From positions 124,001 to 188,000 of the forward strand of contig NZ_JAERIT010000004.1 of assembly GCF_017979475.1 (NCBI RefSeq): DNA of 64,000 nucleotides, read 5' to 3'. The DNA is from Helicobacter pullorum NCTC 12824 (GTDB taxonomy: Bacteria > Campylobacterota > Campylobacteria > Campylobacterales > Helicobacteraceae). Made by a program: the position numbers and the translations under genes. The notes under the pieces are model-generated. The model worked only from the letters and a program-made list of their open reading frames with translations. It made no database searches and had not been told where the DNA came from. Every line of letters begins with the position of its first letter. Positions within the stretch are counted from its first letter, which is position 1. Positions 18,544 to 27,857 of this stretch are shown here, piece by piece.

Positions 18544-19441
18544 CCCATTTTAGCGGTTGGTTTAAAATCTCTATCCCTTTTTGAATCAATTGATTTTGTG
18601 TGTTTGGATTTTTGATGTTATTGAGGTGTTGGAGGAGATAAGATTGAAGTGTATTTTTATCTATATTCCATACTTCCTTGATAGCCAAAATAGCTTCTTG
18701 ATAGCTTTTTAGATTTTCGTGTTGATTAGGGGCGATTTCAAGAGCAATACAAGGAATCTTACAGGATAGAATCTCTATTAGGGTTTGCCCGCAAGCACAA
18801 ATACACAAATCCATTTGTGTGAATAAATTTGCCATTTGTTTGGGGTTTAATCCATAATATCCCTTTGCATTAGAATGGAGGTTTGTATCTTTGTGAATGT
18901 AGTGGATTTGGTAATTTGGATTTTGCATTAAGAGCAAAGTAATAATCCATTTTGTGAGATTTAAAATATCTTCTCCACCTAATGTGATAAGGATTTTTGA
19001 GATAGTTTTTGGGATAAATTTTTGTTTTGTTTTTAATTGCTCCAAAAAAGGTTTTTGCAATAATCGGTAATTGCTACCCAAAAAAAGAGTGTGGTTTGGA
19101 TAATGCTTTTGATAAATTGCTTTGGAGGCACTTGGTGAATTATTTAATAAGATTCCTTTGGGATAGGGAAGGCGCAAGGTATCATCAAAAAAAATACAAT
19201 GTGGAGCTAGGTTTGCAACTTTTTGGTAAGATTCAAGTTCTAAAACATAAGAGTCAATGACAGCAAGATTACATTTTTTGAGTTCAATATCCATATAAGA
19301 AGAGAGCAATAAGCTTGAATCTAAAAGTGTGGCTTGAATATTGTTTTGCTCTAAAATATGCAAAAGAGCTGTGCAGCGACTAAAATGTCCAAGCCCAACC
19401 CCTGTTTGAATATCAGCAAAAATGAATGCTTTTTTGTGCAT
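18515..19441 (-). CDS. pseG: UDP-2,4-diacetamido-2,4,6-trideoxy-beta-L-altropyranose hydrolase
   Basis: Removes UDP from the altropyranose intermediate in CMP-pseudaminic acid synthesis, the sugar that decorates Helicobacter and Campylobacter flagellins. The N-terminal GVGLGHFSRCTALLHIL matches the PseG/MurG-like loop with the catalytic histidine. KILITLGGEDILN and CICACGQTLIEILSCKIPC form the C-terminal nucleotide-binding half. The length of 308 is slightly longer than C. jejuni PseG. It abuts aroC without a gap, so it is the last gene of a minus-strand operon. Other pse genes are not in the window. Confidence 0.88.
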   Translation of the reverse strand: MHKKAFIFADIQTGVGLGHFSRCTALLHILEQNNIQATLLDSSLLLSSYMDIELKKCNLAVIDSYVLELESYQKVANLAPHCIFFDDTLRLPYPKGILLNNSPSASKAIYQKHYPNHTLFLGSNYRLLQKPFLEQLKTKQKFIPKTISKILITLGGEDILNLTKWIITLLLMQNPNYQIHYIHKDTNLHSNAKGYYGLNPKQMANLFTQMDLCICACGQTLIEILSCKIPCIALEIAPNQHENLKSYQEAILAIKEVWNIDKNTLQSYLLQHLNNIKNPNTQNQLIQKGIEILNQPLKWEESLQKLLF

Positions 19442-20515
19442 CTAAGAGTAGATTTTTTTGAGTTTTTCTAGTTTGGAAGTGGCATTTAATAAGAGCATAT
19501 CTGCCAAAATTAAAGCCAACATAGATTCACACACAACGCTTCCTCGAATTGCAATACAAGGATCATGGCGACCTTTGATTTCACAAGTGCATTCTTGATT
19601 GTTTGTTGTGATTGTGGATTGTGGGATAAAAATGCTCGGGGTAGGCTTAAAATGCACTTTGAAATAAATTTCCTCTCCATTGCTAATTCCGCCCAAAATC
19701 CCACCACTATGATTACTTAGAAAACCCTTTTGGGTAATAGAATCGTTATGTTCTGAGCCAAACATTTTTGTCGATTCAATGCCACTCCCGATTTCTACTG
19801 CCTTTACTCCATTTAAGCCAAGCATCAATTCCCCAATTGCCGAATCTAGCTTATAATAAAGTGGCTCCCCAAGCCCAATGGGGATATTTATCGCACTAAT
19901 TAGAGCAGTTCCACCCACACTATTGTGTGAGTTTCTAGCTTCCATTATTTTGTTTTTTTGGGCTTGTTCGGTGCTTTTATCCAATGAAAAAATTTCACTT
20001 TCTTTGGCGAAATTGAAATCAATCTCTTGACAATCAATCCCACCTACACTAAAGATTCCACTTCTTAGGGTAATTTTGAAATGTTTTAATAGCATTTTTG
20101 CAATTGCTCCAGCAGCAACTCTTGCTGCACTTTCTCTAGCGCTTGACCTTCCGCCTCCGCGATAATCCCTAATGCCATATTTGTGAAAATAAGTAAAATC
20201 TGAATGACCGGGGCGAAAAATGTCTTTGATATTGTTATAATCACTGCTTTTGGTTGCATGATTGCGGATGAAAAACCCCAAAGGAGTTCCTGTGCTTTTG
20301 CCCTCAAATACTCCACTTAGAATCTCTACTTCATCGGCTTCTTTTCTTTGTGTGGAAAAAAGATTCCTGCCACCTTGCCTTCTTTGCATTTCTAAATTAA
20401 GAAAATTTGTATCAATTTCTAATCCAGCAGGAAGTCCATCTAGCACTCCACCAATGCCAGCTCCATGACTTTCCCCAAAAGTCGTGAGTTTAAGCCGTGT
20501 GCCAAAAGTATTCAT
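19442..20515 (-). CDS. aroC: Chorismate synthase
   Basis: The last step of the shikimate pathway, converting EPSP to chorismate with reduced FMN. Signature blocks are [18 protein letters not shown] at the N-terminus, [19 protein letters not shown] in the middle and [18 protein letters not shown] near the C-terminus. Its 357 residues are normal. Its ATG overlaps the rnc stop by four bases (ATGA). The order TPR protein, rnhA, rnc, aroC matches H. pylori HP0660-HP0663 from memory. Confidence 0.96.
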   Translation of the reverse strand: MNTFGTRLKLTTFGESHGAGIGGVLDGLPAGLEIDTNFLNLEMQRRQGGRNLFSTQRKEADEVEILSGVFEGKSTGTPLGFFIRNHATKSSDYNNIKDIFRPGHSDFTYFHKYGIRDYRGGGRSSARESAARVAAGAIAKMLLKHFKITLRSGIFSVGGIDCQEIDFNFAKESEIFSLDKSTEQAQKNKIMEARNSHNSVGGTALISAINIPIGLGEPLYYKLDSAIGELMLGLNGVKAVEIGSGIESTKMFGSEHNDSITQKGFLSNHSGGILGGISNGEEIYFKVHFKPTPSIFIPQSTITTNNQECTCEIKGRHDPCIAIRGSVVCESMLALILADMLLLNATSKLEKLKKIYS

Positions 20516-21186
20516 TTTGTCTCCTTTAGAATCTCAAGTGCAATTTTTGCACAATTTTGTTGGGCTTCTTTTTTGCTTTTGCCGCTTGCATGTGCGTATT
20601 CTTTGCCTTGAATAAAAACTCCAATTAGAAATTCTTTATTGTGGTCAGGTCCTTTAGAATCCAAAACCACATATTCAGGGATTACCCCAAAGAGAGCTTG
20701 AGTGAGTTCTTGCAGGCTAGTTTTGTGATCATAAAAAAGATGTTGAATGTCAATTTTGGGATAAAGAATCTCAAGGATTTTTAGGACAATTTTTTGCACC
20801 TTTTCAAGCCCACTTTCTAAATAAATTGCACCAATGATGGCTTCAAAAGCATTAGAGAGAATAGAATCTTTGTCTCTTCCGTGATTTTGTTCTTCAGAAT
20901 GAGAGATAAATAAATATTCTCCAATACCCAAATAACGCGCAATTTTTGCAAAAGCTTTTTCATTGACCATAGAGGCTCGCATTTTTGAAAGCTCACCTTC
21001 TGGCGAGGAGGGAAATTTTTTGTATAAAAATTCTCCAATGATTAAATCCAAAACAGCATCACCTAAAAACTCCAATCGTTCATTGTGTGTTGATTTTTTG
21101 GCACTTTTATGCGTAAGTGCCTCTTTGAGTAAATTTTGATTTTTGAAGTGATAACCTAAGGTTTGTTGAAAATGATTGAAATCCAC
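20512..21186 (-). CDS. rnc: Ribonuclease III
   Basis: Double-stranded RNA endonuclease for rRNA and mRNA processing. The signature [18 protein letters not shown] carries catalytic acidic residues. [15 protein letters not shown] is the second catalytic block, and a C-terminal dsRNA-binding domain ([17 protein letters not shown]) completes the protein. Its 224 residues are typical. It lies 2 bases after rnhA. Confidence 0.96.
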   Translation of the reverse strand: MDFNHFQQTLGYHFKNQNLLKEALTHKSAKKSTHNERLEFLGDAVLDLIIGEFLYKKFPSSPEGELSKMRASMVNEKAFAKIARYLGIGEYLFISHSEEQNHGRDKDSILSNAFEAIIGAIYLESGLEKVQKIVLKILEILYPKIDIQHLFYDHKTSLQELTQALFGVIPEYVVLDSKGPDHNKEFLIGVFIQGKEYAHASGKSKKEAQQNCAKIALEILKETK

Positions 21187-21188
21187 CT

Positions 21189-21620
21189 TTATTCCTTTTG
21201 TTCTTTAAGTTTTAATGCCTCTTCTTTGGCAATTTTATCACAGAGTTCATTTTCTTTGTGACCATTATGACCTCTAACCCATTCTGTTGTGATATGGTGT
21301 TTTTTGGATACTTGTAGATAATGTTTCCAAAGATCTGGATTCTTGATATTTTTAAAATCTTTTGCAATCCAATTTGGAAGCCATTTAGAAAGTCCATCTA
21401 AGACATATTTTGAATCGCTAACTACTAGCACTTCACAAGGCTCTTTGAGTGCTTCAAGGCTAAAAATCAATGCAGAGAGCTCCATTTGATTGTTTGTTAC
21501 ATTTTTGGCACTTCCTTTTAAAATTTTTTCATAATTTTTGTAACGCAAGATTCCACACCATCCGCCATATCCGGGATTCCCAAGAGATGAACCATCACAA
21601 AAGAGAGTAACGCGTTTCAT
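21189..21620 (-). CDS. rnhA: Ribonuclease HI
   Basis: Degrades RNA in RNA-DNA hybrids. The catalytic residues appear in order: Asp in [16 protein letters not shown], Glu in [13 protein letters not shown], Asp in [12 protein letters not shown] and the last carboxylates in [17 protein letters not shown]. Its 143 residues are a standard single domain. Its start overlaps the end of the upstream TPR gene by 26 bases, so translation is likely coupled. Confidence 0.96.
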   Translation of the reverse strand: MKRVTLFCDGSSLGNPGYGGWCGILRYKNYEKILKGSAKNVTNNQMELSALIFSLEALKEPCEVLVVSDSKYVLDGLSKWLPNWIAKDFKNIKNPDLWKHYLQVSKKHHITTEWVRGHNGHKENELCDKIAKEEALKLKEQKE

Positions 21621-22647
21621 CTTGTTTTTCCTTTAAAAACACAAGGGTTTGTAGTGTGAGTAATTCTTTGCAATGAGGGCAAGTTTCAAAGGGAAGTGGA
21701 GTATTTGCTTTGCAAGAGGTGCAAAGGTATTGAAATTTTAAATCACCTTTGTAATTTTGGTTTTTGTGTAAGAGTGTAAGCACTTCAAGTTCAAAAGTAG
21801 ATTTTGAATCAGGAGTAAGATTGTAAAAGCCTTTGGCTTGAAAAATATCTTGCAAGAGTTTGTTGTTTGGGGGAGTATTTGGGAGTTCATTGGGATTTAG
21901 ATTCCATAAAATATCTAAAACATTCAAGATTTGTTCTTTGTGGAGATTTTGAATAGATTCCCAAAATAAACTAGGATAAAAATCCTTAAAGTATTTAAGA
22001 ATAATGCGGGATAATTTTACCTCTTTTTGTAAAAGCATTAAAAGCTTTTTTGATTTTTCTTGGTTGTTATCGGCATTGGAAATAAGGATTTTGGTTTGTA
22101 AATAGTGGCGATGGAGAATCGTCCCACCTTCAATTTCTTCTAGACAATCTAGAGCGTTTAAGGCATCTTGATAGAGTTTGAGTTCCTCATAAATGCTAAT
22201 GAGGGATTTTAAAACTTTGCAAGAGCGGGGATAATGGTGGAGAATTTCTAAATAGATTTCTTTTGAACGCAATGGAAAACCAGCCTTGTAATAAACATTG
22301 CCTAGAGATTCTAAAATAGGAATTTTATCAATCGGGTTTTTGATATAATCAAGCAAGGTTGCATAAAGGCGAATAGCCTTTTCGTAGTTTGCACCTTTTT
22401 GATACATATTTGCCATAAAAAGAATCGAGGGAGTTGGATTTGGGCTTAGGGCTAAAAATTCTTTGATTTCTTTGTCAAAACCAATATAATCAAAGCTTTC
22501 CATAAATTTTATAAAAGATTGATGGCGTTTTTTGCTTACAATATAATTCCAATAATAAGCAAATAGGCTAATAATTCCCACAAGAAAAATAAAAATCATA
22601 ATCCCAAAAAGAGGATCGCGGTAGTCTATATTTTCTAAAAAATTCAA
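21595..22647 (-). CDS. LapB-like membrane-anchored TPR protein with rubredoxin-type zinc ribbon
   Basis: A 350-residue protein with one N-terminal membrane span (about residues 13-33), then several TPR-like helical pairs (SILFMANMYQKGANYEKAIRLY, ESLGNVYYKAG, LKSLISIYEELKLYQDAL). It ends in a CTSC-x12-CPHC metal ribbon at about residues 311-328. This architecture is that of E. coli LapB (YciM), which adjusts LpxC turnover and LPS synthesis. Whether this protein does that is inference, since FtsH/LpxC control differs among bacteria. It is the first gene of the rnhA-rnc-aroC-pseG operon. Confidence 0.75.
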   Translation of the reverse strand: MNFLENIDYRDPLFGIMIFIFLVGIISLFAYYWNYIVSKKRHQSFIKFMESFDYIGFDKEIKEFLALSPNPTPSILFMANMYQKGANYEKAIRLYATLLDYIKNPIDKIPILESLGNVYYKAGFPLRSKEIYLEILHHYPRSCKVLKSLISIYEELKLYQDALNALDCLEEIEGGTILHRHYLQTKILISNADNNQEKSKKLLMLLQKEVKLSRIILKYFKDFYPSLFWESIQNLHKEQILNVLDILWNLNPNELPNTPPNNKLLQDIFQAKGFYNLTPDSKSTFELEVLTLLHKNQNYKGDLKFQYLCTSCKANTPLPFETCPHCKELLTLQTLVFLKEKQDETRYSLL

Positions 22648-22774
22648 AATAAACCTTGTAATTTTTTATGGATATTTATTCTAAAAGATTATAGCAAAAT
22701 TTCTAAGAGGATTTTATAAGAAACTTTTGTAAAATTTGATAATTTACCAAATATCAATCAATGGAGTTCAAAGT

Positions 22775-24433
22775 TTGATAACTCAAGAAAGTATTGATGC
22801 ACTCAAAAATCAACTTGATGTTGTAGAAGTGGTTTCGCATTATATAGAATTAAAAAAAATGGGCTCAACCTTTAAGGCTTGTTGTCCTTTTCATCAGGAA
22901 AATACTCCTAGTTTTGTGGTGAATTCTTCCAAAGGTTTTTATCATTGTTTTGGGTGTGGTGCAAGTGGAGATAGTATCACTTTTGTAATGGAATATGAAA
23001 AGATTAATTACAAAGAAGCTTTGGAAAAATTAGCGCAATTTTATAATGTAACATTGGTGTATGATAATCAAAAACAGCAAAATATAGATTCTAAAATTAT
23101 GGATTTTATGAATGATTATTATCAAAATGGAATCACCAAAGAAGTAGAATCTTATATTCACTCACGCGGCATTTCAAATGCAACAAAAGAGAAATTTGAG
23201 CTGGGTTATGCAGGGCATAACTATGAGATTATGGCATATTTGCAAAAAAATTCTGTTGATATGCAAGAAGCGTTAAATTTGGGTATTTTGGGTGTAGATA
23301 ATGAAAATGGTGTCAAAAGATATTATGCAAGATTAACACAAAGATTGATTTTTCCTATCCGTTCTCCACAAAATAAAATTATCGGTTTTGGTGGAAGGAC
23401 GCTTGGGAATCACCCTGCAAAATATATCAATTCTCCCCAAACAAAATTATTTAATAAATCCCAAATACTTTATGGTTATCCACAGGCAAAAGAAAGTATT
23501 TATAAAAAAGAAGAAATTATCATTACTGAAGGGTATTTAGATGTAATTATGCTTCATCAAGCAGGATTTACAAATGCTGTTGCAACTCTTGGCACTGCTT
23601 TGACAAAAGAACATTTGCCCTTGCTCTCTAAAGGGAATCCAAAAATCATTGTTGCATATGATGGTGATAATGCAGGAATGAATGCGGCTTTTAAAGCAGC
23701 AAGTCTATTGTCATTGGCAAAAAAAGAGGGTGGAGTCGTGCTTTTTGATGGTGGATTGGATCCAGCTGATATGGTGAAAAATGGAGAAATTGAGAGGTTA
23801 AAAGAGCTTTTTGTTAGTCCTATTCCACTCATTGATTTTGTGTTGGAGGAAATGATTAAAAAATATGATATAACTAATCCAGTCCAAAAAGATAAATGCT
23901 TGCAAGAAGTCTTAGAATATCTTCATCAGTTTTCTGCTGTAATTCAAGAGGAATACAAAGGATTTTTGGCACAAAAGTTAAAACTTCCTTCGCATTTAAT
24001 TAAAACTCAAAAATACAATGAAGCTAAGATTGTAAAAAATCAAGGTGATATTTATGACTTAGCAGAAAAGATTATTATTAAAAGTGTTTTAGAAGATTCA
24101 AGCCTTTTGGAATATGTTATGGATTTTTTGGAGCCTTCAATGTTTTTTGCTCAACAAGAATCTTTTTTGAAACTCATAAAAGGAGATTTGCAAGATAAAA
24201 GTTTGATTGGGATTTTGTTGGATAGCAAGATAAAACCGCAAAACAAAGAGAAGTTAAAGCAACAAATGATTATGATTTTGCACAAATTTTATGAAGAACA
24301 AAAAAATAAAATTATTCAAGATAAGAATCTTTCTTTGAGAGAAAAAGCATTTTTATTAAGAAAATATCAAAAGTATTTGGAAAATCTAAAAAAAGGAGAT
24401 TTGATTATTTATGAAAGCTTTAGCGCTTTTTAG
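22775..24433 (+). CDS. dnaG: DNA primase
   Basis: Synthesises RNA primers at the replication fork. The start is taken as TTG at 22775, with GGAG (22763-22766) 8 bases upstream and the usual DnaG opening ITQESIDALKNQLDVVEVV. An earlier TTG at 22736 would add 13 residues foreign to the family. The zinc-binding domain has CCPFHQENTPSF and CFGCGASGD. The TOPRIM motifs EGYLDVIMLHQAG and VAYDGDNAGMNAA follow. The C-terminal 150 residues are the helicase-interacting region. Length 552 residues. The last 23 bases overlap the next gene. Confidence 0.95.
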   Translation: MITQESIDALKNQLDVVEVVSHYIELKKMGSTFKACCPFHQENTPSFVVNSSKGFYHCFGCGASGDSITFVMEYEKINYKEALEKLAQFYNVTLVYDNQKQQNIDSKIMDFMNDYYQNGITKEVESYIHSRGISNATKEKFELGYAGHNYEIMAYLQKNSVDMQEALNLGILGVDNENGVKRYYARLTQRLIFPIRSPQNKIIGFGGRTLGNHPAKYINSPQTKLFNKSQILYGYPQAKESIYKKEEIIITEGYLDVIMLHQAGFTNAVATLGTALTKEHLPLLSKGNPKIIVAYDGDNAGMNAAFKAASLLSLAKKEGGVVLFDGGLDPADMVKNGEIERLKELFVSPIPLIDFVLEEMIKKYDITNPVQKDKCLQEVLEYLHQFSAVIQEEYKGFLAQKLKLPSHLIKTQKYNEAKIVKNQGDIYDLAEKIIIKSVLEDSSLLEYVMDFLEPSMFFAQQESFLKLIKGDLQDKSLIGILLDSKIKPQNKEKLKQQMIMILHKFYEEQKNKIIQDKNLSLREKAFLLRKYQKYLENLKKGDLIIYESFSAF

Positions 24434-25388
24434 TGGAGGTTTAGATAGTCTGCTTGCTATTAAAATTATCAAAGATATGGGAATTGATGTTTTGGCTTTG
24501 CATTTTAATATTGGATTTGTTGGTAAAAATGATAAGAGTGAAGCCCTAAAAGAAATTTTGGCACAAATTGATGTTCCTTTGAAAGTTATTGATATTAGAA
24601 AGCAGTTTTTTGATGAAGTGTTATTTGCACCAAAATATGGTTATGGAAAATATTTTAACCCTTGCATTGATTGTCATGGGAATATGTTTTCACACGCTTT
24701 TTCGCTCCTAGAGAGTGAGGGAGCTAGCTTTGTAATTAGTGGAGAAGTTTTGGGACAGCGTCCAAAAAGTCAAAGGGCAGAAGCACTTTTGCAAGTGGAA
24801 AAGTTATGCAACGCACAAGGTTTGGTAGTGCGTCCTATGAGTGCAAAACTACTTCCTATTACTATCCCAGAACAAAAGGGGTGGATTGATAGAGAGAGAT
24901 TGCTAGATATTCATGGTAGGGGTAGAGAGAGGCAGCTAAAAATGGTGGAAGAATATGGAATCAAAAATTATGCCAAGCCCGGTGGAGGTTGCCTTTTGAC
25001 AGATACTTCTATTGCAAATAAAATCAAAGATTTGCAATCTCATAGAGAAATTGTGTTTGAAGATATGGAAATGGTGAAATATGGGAGATATTTTATTTTG
25101 CCAAATGGTGGAAGATGTGTGATTGCAAGAAATGAAGAAGAAAATCAAAAGCTTTCTTTTAAACACCCTAAGATGAGCAAGATTGAGTTGTTAAATTGTC
25201 TAGGACCTTTGGGGTTGGTTGAAAAAGATTCAAGTCAAGAGGATAAAGAAATGGCGATTGCTTTAACTCTAACTTATGGTAAAACCGAAATGGATAAATC
25301 TTATAAAGTGCATTTTGAAGGGAGGGAGGTAGAAATGAAGCCTTTTGTCTCAAAAGAAAAAGCAAGAGAGTTTTTGCTTAATTCATAA
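24411..25388 (+). CDS. PP-loop ATPase, tRNA-thiolation-like (ThiI/MnmA-type) with C-terminal NFACT-R-like domain
   Basis: A 325-residue protein opening with the PP-loop LFSGGLDSLLAIKI (residues 6-19), which adenylates a substrate as in MnmA, ThiI, TtcA and QueC. A Cys pair at residues 85 and 88 (NPCIDCHG) and Cys194 in GGGCLLTD could take part in sulfur transfer. The C-terminal 120 residues (YFILPNGGRCVIARNEEEN...) resemble the NFACT-R/DUF814 domain. Epsilonproteobacterial members are annotated as tRNA thiolation-like enzymes; the true substrate is not known to me. It overlaps dnaG by 23 bases, so it is translated from the same message. Confidence 0.65.
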   Translation: MKALALFSGGLDSLLAIKIIKDMGIDVLALHFNIGFVGKNDKSEALKEILAQIDVPLKVIDIRKQFFDEVLFAPKYGYGKYFNPCIDCHGNMFSHAFSLLESEGASFVISGEVLGQRPKSQRAEALLQVEKLCNAQGLVVRPMSAKLLPITIPEQKGWIDRERLLDIHGRGRERQLKMVEEYGIKNYAKPGGGCLLTDTSIANKIKDLQSHREIVFEDMEMVKYGRYFILPNGGRCVIARNEEENQKLSFKHPKMSKIELLNCLGPLGLVEKDSSQEDKEMAIALTLTYGKTEMDKSYKVHFEGREVEMKPFVSKEKAREFLLNS

Positions 25389-25402
25389 AATAAGGAGTTG
25401 TG

Positions 25403-26017
25403 ATGAAAAAAGAGATTTTTAGTGAAATTATTTGTGAGCGTTATTCTTGTAGAAATTTTAAAGAAAGAATGCTCACACAAGAAGAGATGGATTATATTTT
25501 GGAAGCAGGGAGATTATCCCCTAGCTCTTTGGGGCTAGAGCCATGGAAATTTTTGGTGGTGCAAGATTCTAATAAAAAAGCCGAAATTGCTAAAATTGCT
25601 AATGGACAAAAACATGTTGAAAAATGTGGAGCAATTATTGTGGTGGTTGCAAGATTGGATTTTGGTGAGTATTTTATCCCAAAATTGCAAGGACGCGGTT
25701 TAAGTCAAGAGGAAATGCAAAAGCGGATAGATGTTTATAAGCCTTTTATTGATGGGATGAATGGGCAAGAGAAATTGCATTATGCAAGAGAGCAGACTTA
25801 CTTAGCTTTGGGTAATCTTGCTAATGCTGCTTGTGCAATCGGGCTTGGTTCTTGTATTATTGGCGGTTTTAATGCAGAGAAATTAGATGATTATTTGAAC
25901 TTGGATACCTCCAAAGAAAGAAGCTCTGTAATGTTGGTAGTTGGGGAAAGAAATGAGGTAGATATTCCCAAAAAGGCGAGGTTTGATAAAGAGAGTATTA
26001 TAACTTTTATTAATTAA
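25403..26017 (+). CDS. NAD(P)H nitroreductase family flavoprotein (RdxA/NfsB-like)
   Basis: A 204-residue FMN enzyme of the nitroreductase fold. ERYSCRNF at the N-terminus contacts FMN phosphate, and LSPSSLGLEPWKFLVV is the family block. CAIGLGSCIIGGFNAEKL closely follows the RdxA pattern GLDSCIIGGFDPLKV of H. pylori as I remember it. RdxA-type enzymes activate metronidazole, but the physiological substrate is uncertain. ATG at 25403 is preferred over GTG at 25400 because AAGGAG (25392-25397) is then 5 bases away. It follows the PP-loop gene after 14 bases. Confidence 0.85.
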   Translation: MKKEIFSEIICERYSCRNFKERMLTQEEMDYILEAGRLSPSSLGLEPWKFLVVQDSNKKAEIAKIANGQKHVEKCGAIIVVVARLDFGEYFIPKLQGRGLSQEEMQKRIDVYKPFIDGMNGQEKLHYAREQTYLALGNLANAACAIGLGSCIIGGFNAEKLDDYLNLDTSKERSSVMLVVGERNEVDIPKKARFDKESIITFIN

Positions 26018-26083
26018 TTTATAAAATTAAATAAAGTTATGCTATGATAAGCCCTTTAATTTTTGATTTATGAGGGGTGAATT

Positions 26084-27193
26084 GTGTTTCGTAATTCCAA
26101 AAGAGAAGAGGAACTTATCGTTGAAAATAGGGAATTAAAGAAAAAGGTTGAGCAGCTTGAAAATGCTCTAAAGAGTTGTAGTGTCCAAAATGAGGATTAT
26201 CAAAAATCTTTTGCACAGATTGAATTACACCAAAAACAAACAGGTGTATTTAATAGTATGCTTGAGATGATGACTCAATCTTGTGCAAAGAATTTGAAAA
26301 TATTGCAAGATGATTTTTCTAATTCTGTAAATATGCTTCAAGAATCTAAGAAAACTTCTTTAAAGAATTATGAGCAAATACAGGCTTTAGAGACTTCTAT
26401 TGGGGGAACTGTAGCAAATGTAACAGAAAAGTTGATTAGCTTTCAGGGCATGATTGCACAGGTTTATCAGGATTTGGATTCTATTACAAATGTTATTAAG
26501 CTTATTACCGATGTTAGTGATCAGACAAATCTACTTGCTCTTAATGCGGCTATTGAAGCAGCAAGGGCGGGGGAGCATGGCAGGGGGTTTGCTGTTGTTG
26601 CAGATGAGGTAAGAAAGCTTGCTGAAAGAGCGCAAAAAGCTACAAGAGAGATTGAGATGAATATTCAAGTATTGCGTCAAAATTTCTCTGAAGTGCAAAC
26701 TTCCACAGAAGAAATTGTGGGTGATATGGATAGCGTAAATGATGAAGTTGCGAAATTTATGGAAATGGGGCAAACCTCTATATCTGTTAGAAATGATTCG
26801 GCAAATGTGCTGGATACTACTTTTATTGCATTGGTAAAGTTGGATCATTTATTGTTTAAGATTAATAGTTATAAAGCAATTATAGAAGACAATAAAGAAA
26901 TGCAGCTTGCTACTCACCATGAATGTCGTTTGGGTAAATGGTATGATTCTGGGATAGGTAAGGAGCATTTTAGTCAATTGAGTAGCTATGCGGGCTTAGA
27001 AACGCCACATTCTTTGGTGCATGATTCATTTAGAGGAGCGCTAGAAGTTTTTAAAGAAACAGGAATACAAAAAGGTGATGAAATTGTAGAATATATCAAA
27101 CAAGGCGAGATAGCTTCAGATGGAGTGGTTGCTATATTGGACAATCTACTCAAAGAAAAAATATCTGAAAGACAAAATAGTGCAAATAAATAG
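26084..27193 (+). CDS. TlpD-like soluble methyl-accepting chemotaxis protein with CZB domain
   Basis: A 369-residue cytoplasmic receptor with no membrane span. Residues 8-35 are a coiled coil. The signalling hairpin is [19 protein letters not shown] at about residues 147-165. The C-terminus is a CZB zinc-binding domain with His255, the HHECRLGKW motif (Cys281) and His309/His313, the 3-His/1-Cys pattern. H. pylori TlpD and E. coli DgcZ share this domain; TlpD responds to oxidative and metabolic stress. It starts at GTG, with GAGGGG six bases upstream. A TATGAT -10-like element is at 26043-26048. The hairpin at 27187 ends the transcript. Confidence 0.88.
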   Translation: MFRNSKREEELIVENRELKKKVEQLENALKSCSVQNEDYQKSFAQIELHQKQTGVFNSMLEMMTQSCAKNLKILQDDFSNSVNMLQESKKTSLKNYEQIQALETSIGGTVANVTEKLISFQGMIAQVYQDLDSITNVIKLITDVSDQTNLLALNAAIEAARAGEHGRGFAVVADEVRKLAERAQKATREIEMNIQVLRQNFSEVQTSTEEIVGDMDSVNDEVAKFMEMGQTSISVRNDSANVLDTTFIALVKLDHLLFKINSYKAIIEDNKEMQLATHHECRLGKWYDSGIGKEHFSQLSSYAGLETPHSLVHDSFRGALEVFKETGIQKGDEIVEYIKQGEIASDGVVAILDNLLKEKISERQNSANK

Positions 27194-27211
27194 AGCTTAA
27201 AGCTCTATTTA
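27187..27211. terminator. Bidirectional terminator palindrome between convergent genes
   Basis: TAAATAGAGCTT (27187-27198) and AAGCTCTATTTA (27200-27211) are exact reverse complements around a single A. The palindrome covers the stop codon of the chemoreceptor gene and lies 7 bases from the end of the convergent minus-strand gene, so it can form a hairpin at the 3' end of both messages. Confidence 0.65.
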
Positions 27212-27217
27212 GATGAA

Positions 27218-27790
27218 TTATTGGAATAGATTTTTAAAAGAATTTGTATCAAAATTTTCAAAATCATAATTTTGAGTGTTGTTGCTAAGTGGCAAACTAG
27301 CTTTTTCAATAAGTGTGCTTATTGTGCTCATTTTGTCACTAATTTCATTGTGTTTTTGTGATAAAGATTCTATTAGCGATGAATTATCTTGTGCCATTTG
27401 GCTTGGAAGTGGCAAAGATAAAGAAACATTTTCTCCTGCTAAATTTAAACTTAATTCTCTTCCAAATAAAGCTTCATTTCGGAATTGTGCAGCTTTAGCA
27501 GTTTTATCAAGGATATTAAGATTTTCTGGATTTATTTCTCCCATATCCTTTGCTTGAGTGCTTAGTGCATTAAGCGTAATATCGGCAATTTGCATTGCTC
27601 CTACCATTTCATTTGCGCCTTTAACTCCATCGCTAAATTTGCGAATCTCTAAAGTTTCTTTGGAGAGATTGGGCAGTTCTTGAGAATCTTGAATATTTTG
27701 TGTGGTAGAGGGTTGCGATTCTTTGGTGTTGGGTTGTATATTTTGTGTATAAATATTTCCTAATCCATAGGGATTTACTGATGACAGCAT
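27218..27790 (-). CDS. Uncharacterised protein with flagellin-like helical motif, under a sigma-54 promoter
   Basis: A 190-residue protein with no signal peptide or membrane span that I do not recognise as a named family. The first 50 residues are polar, Gln/Asn/Ser-rich and probably disordered. Residues about 58-78 (GANEMVGAMQIADITLNALS) and the later AAQFRNEALFGRELS have the amphipathic helix style seen in flagellin-type and rod/hook proteins. The C-terminus is predicted helical. AAAGGAG lies 5 bases before the ATG. A well-formed -24/-12 sigma-54 promoter is directly upstream, and RpoN in this group drives middle flagellar genes. I infer a secreted or assembly flagellar component; an effector is possible. 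Confidence 0.7.
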   Translation of the reverse strand: MLSSVNPYGLGNIYTQNIQPNTKESQPSTTQNIQDSQELPNLSKETLEIRKFSDGVKGANEMVGAMQIADITLNALSTQAKDMGEINPENLNILDKTAKAAQFRNEALFGRELSLNLAGENVSLSLPLPSQMAQDNSSLIESLSQKHNEISDKMSTISTLIEKASLPLSNNTQNYDFENFDTNSFKNLFQ

Positions 27791-27817
27791 AAAAACTCCT
27801 TTTAATTTTTTAAAGAG

Positions 27818-27839
27818 TTAAAGCATTTTGTGTTCCATT
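27818..27839 (-). promoter_or_regulatory. Sigma-54 (RpoN) -24/-12 promoter
   Basis: Read on the minus strand, the sequence is ATGGAAC-ACAAA-ATGCTTT. The invariant GG and GC are separated by exactly 10 bases, close to the Campylobacter/Helicobacter consensus TTGGAAC-N5-TTGCTT. The -12 GC is at 27823-27824, placing the transcript start about 20 bases before the ATG at 27790. Confidence 0.75.
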
Positions 27840-27857
27840 TTGGAAAACTAGGGCGAT

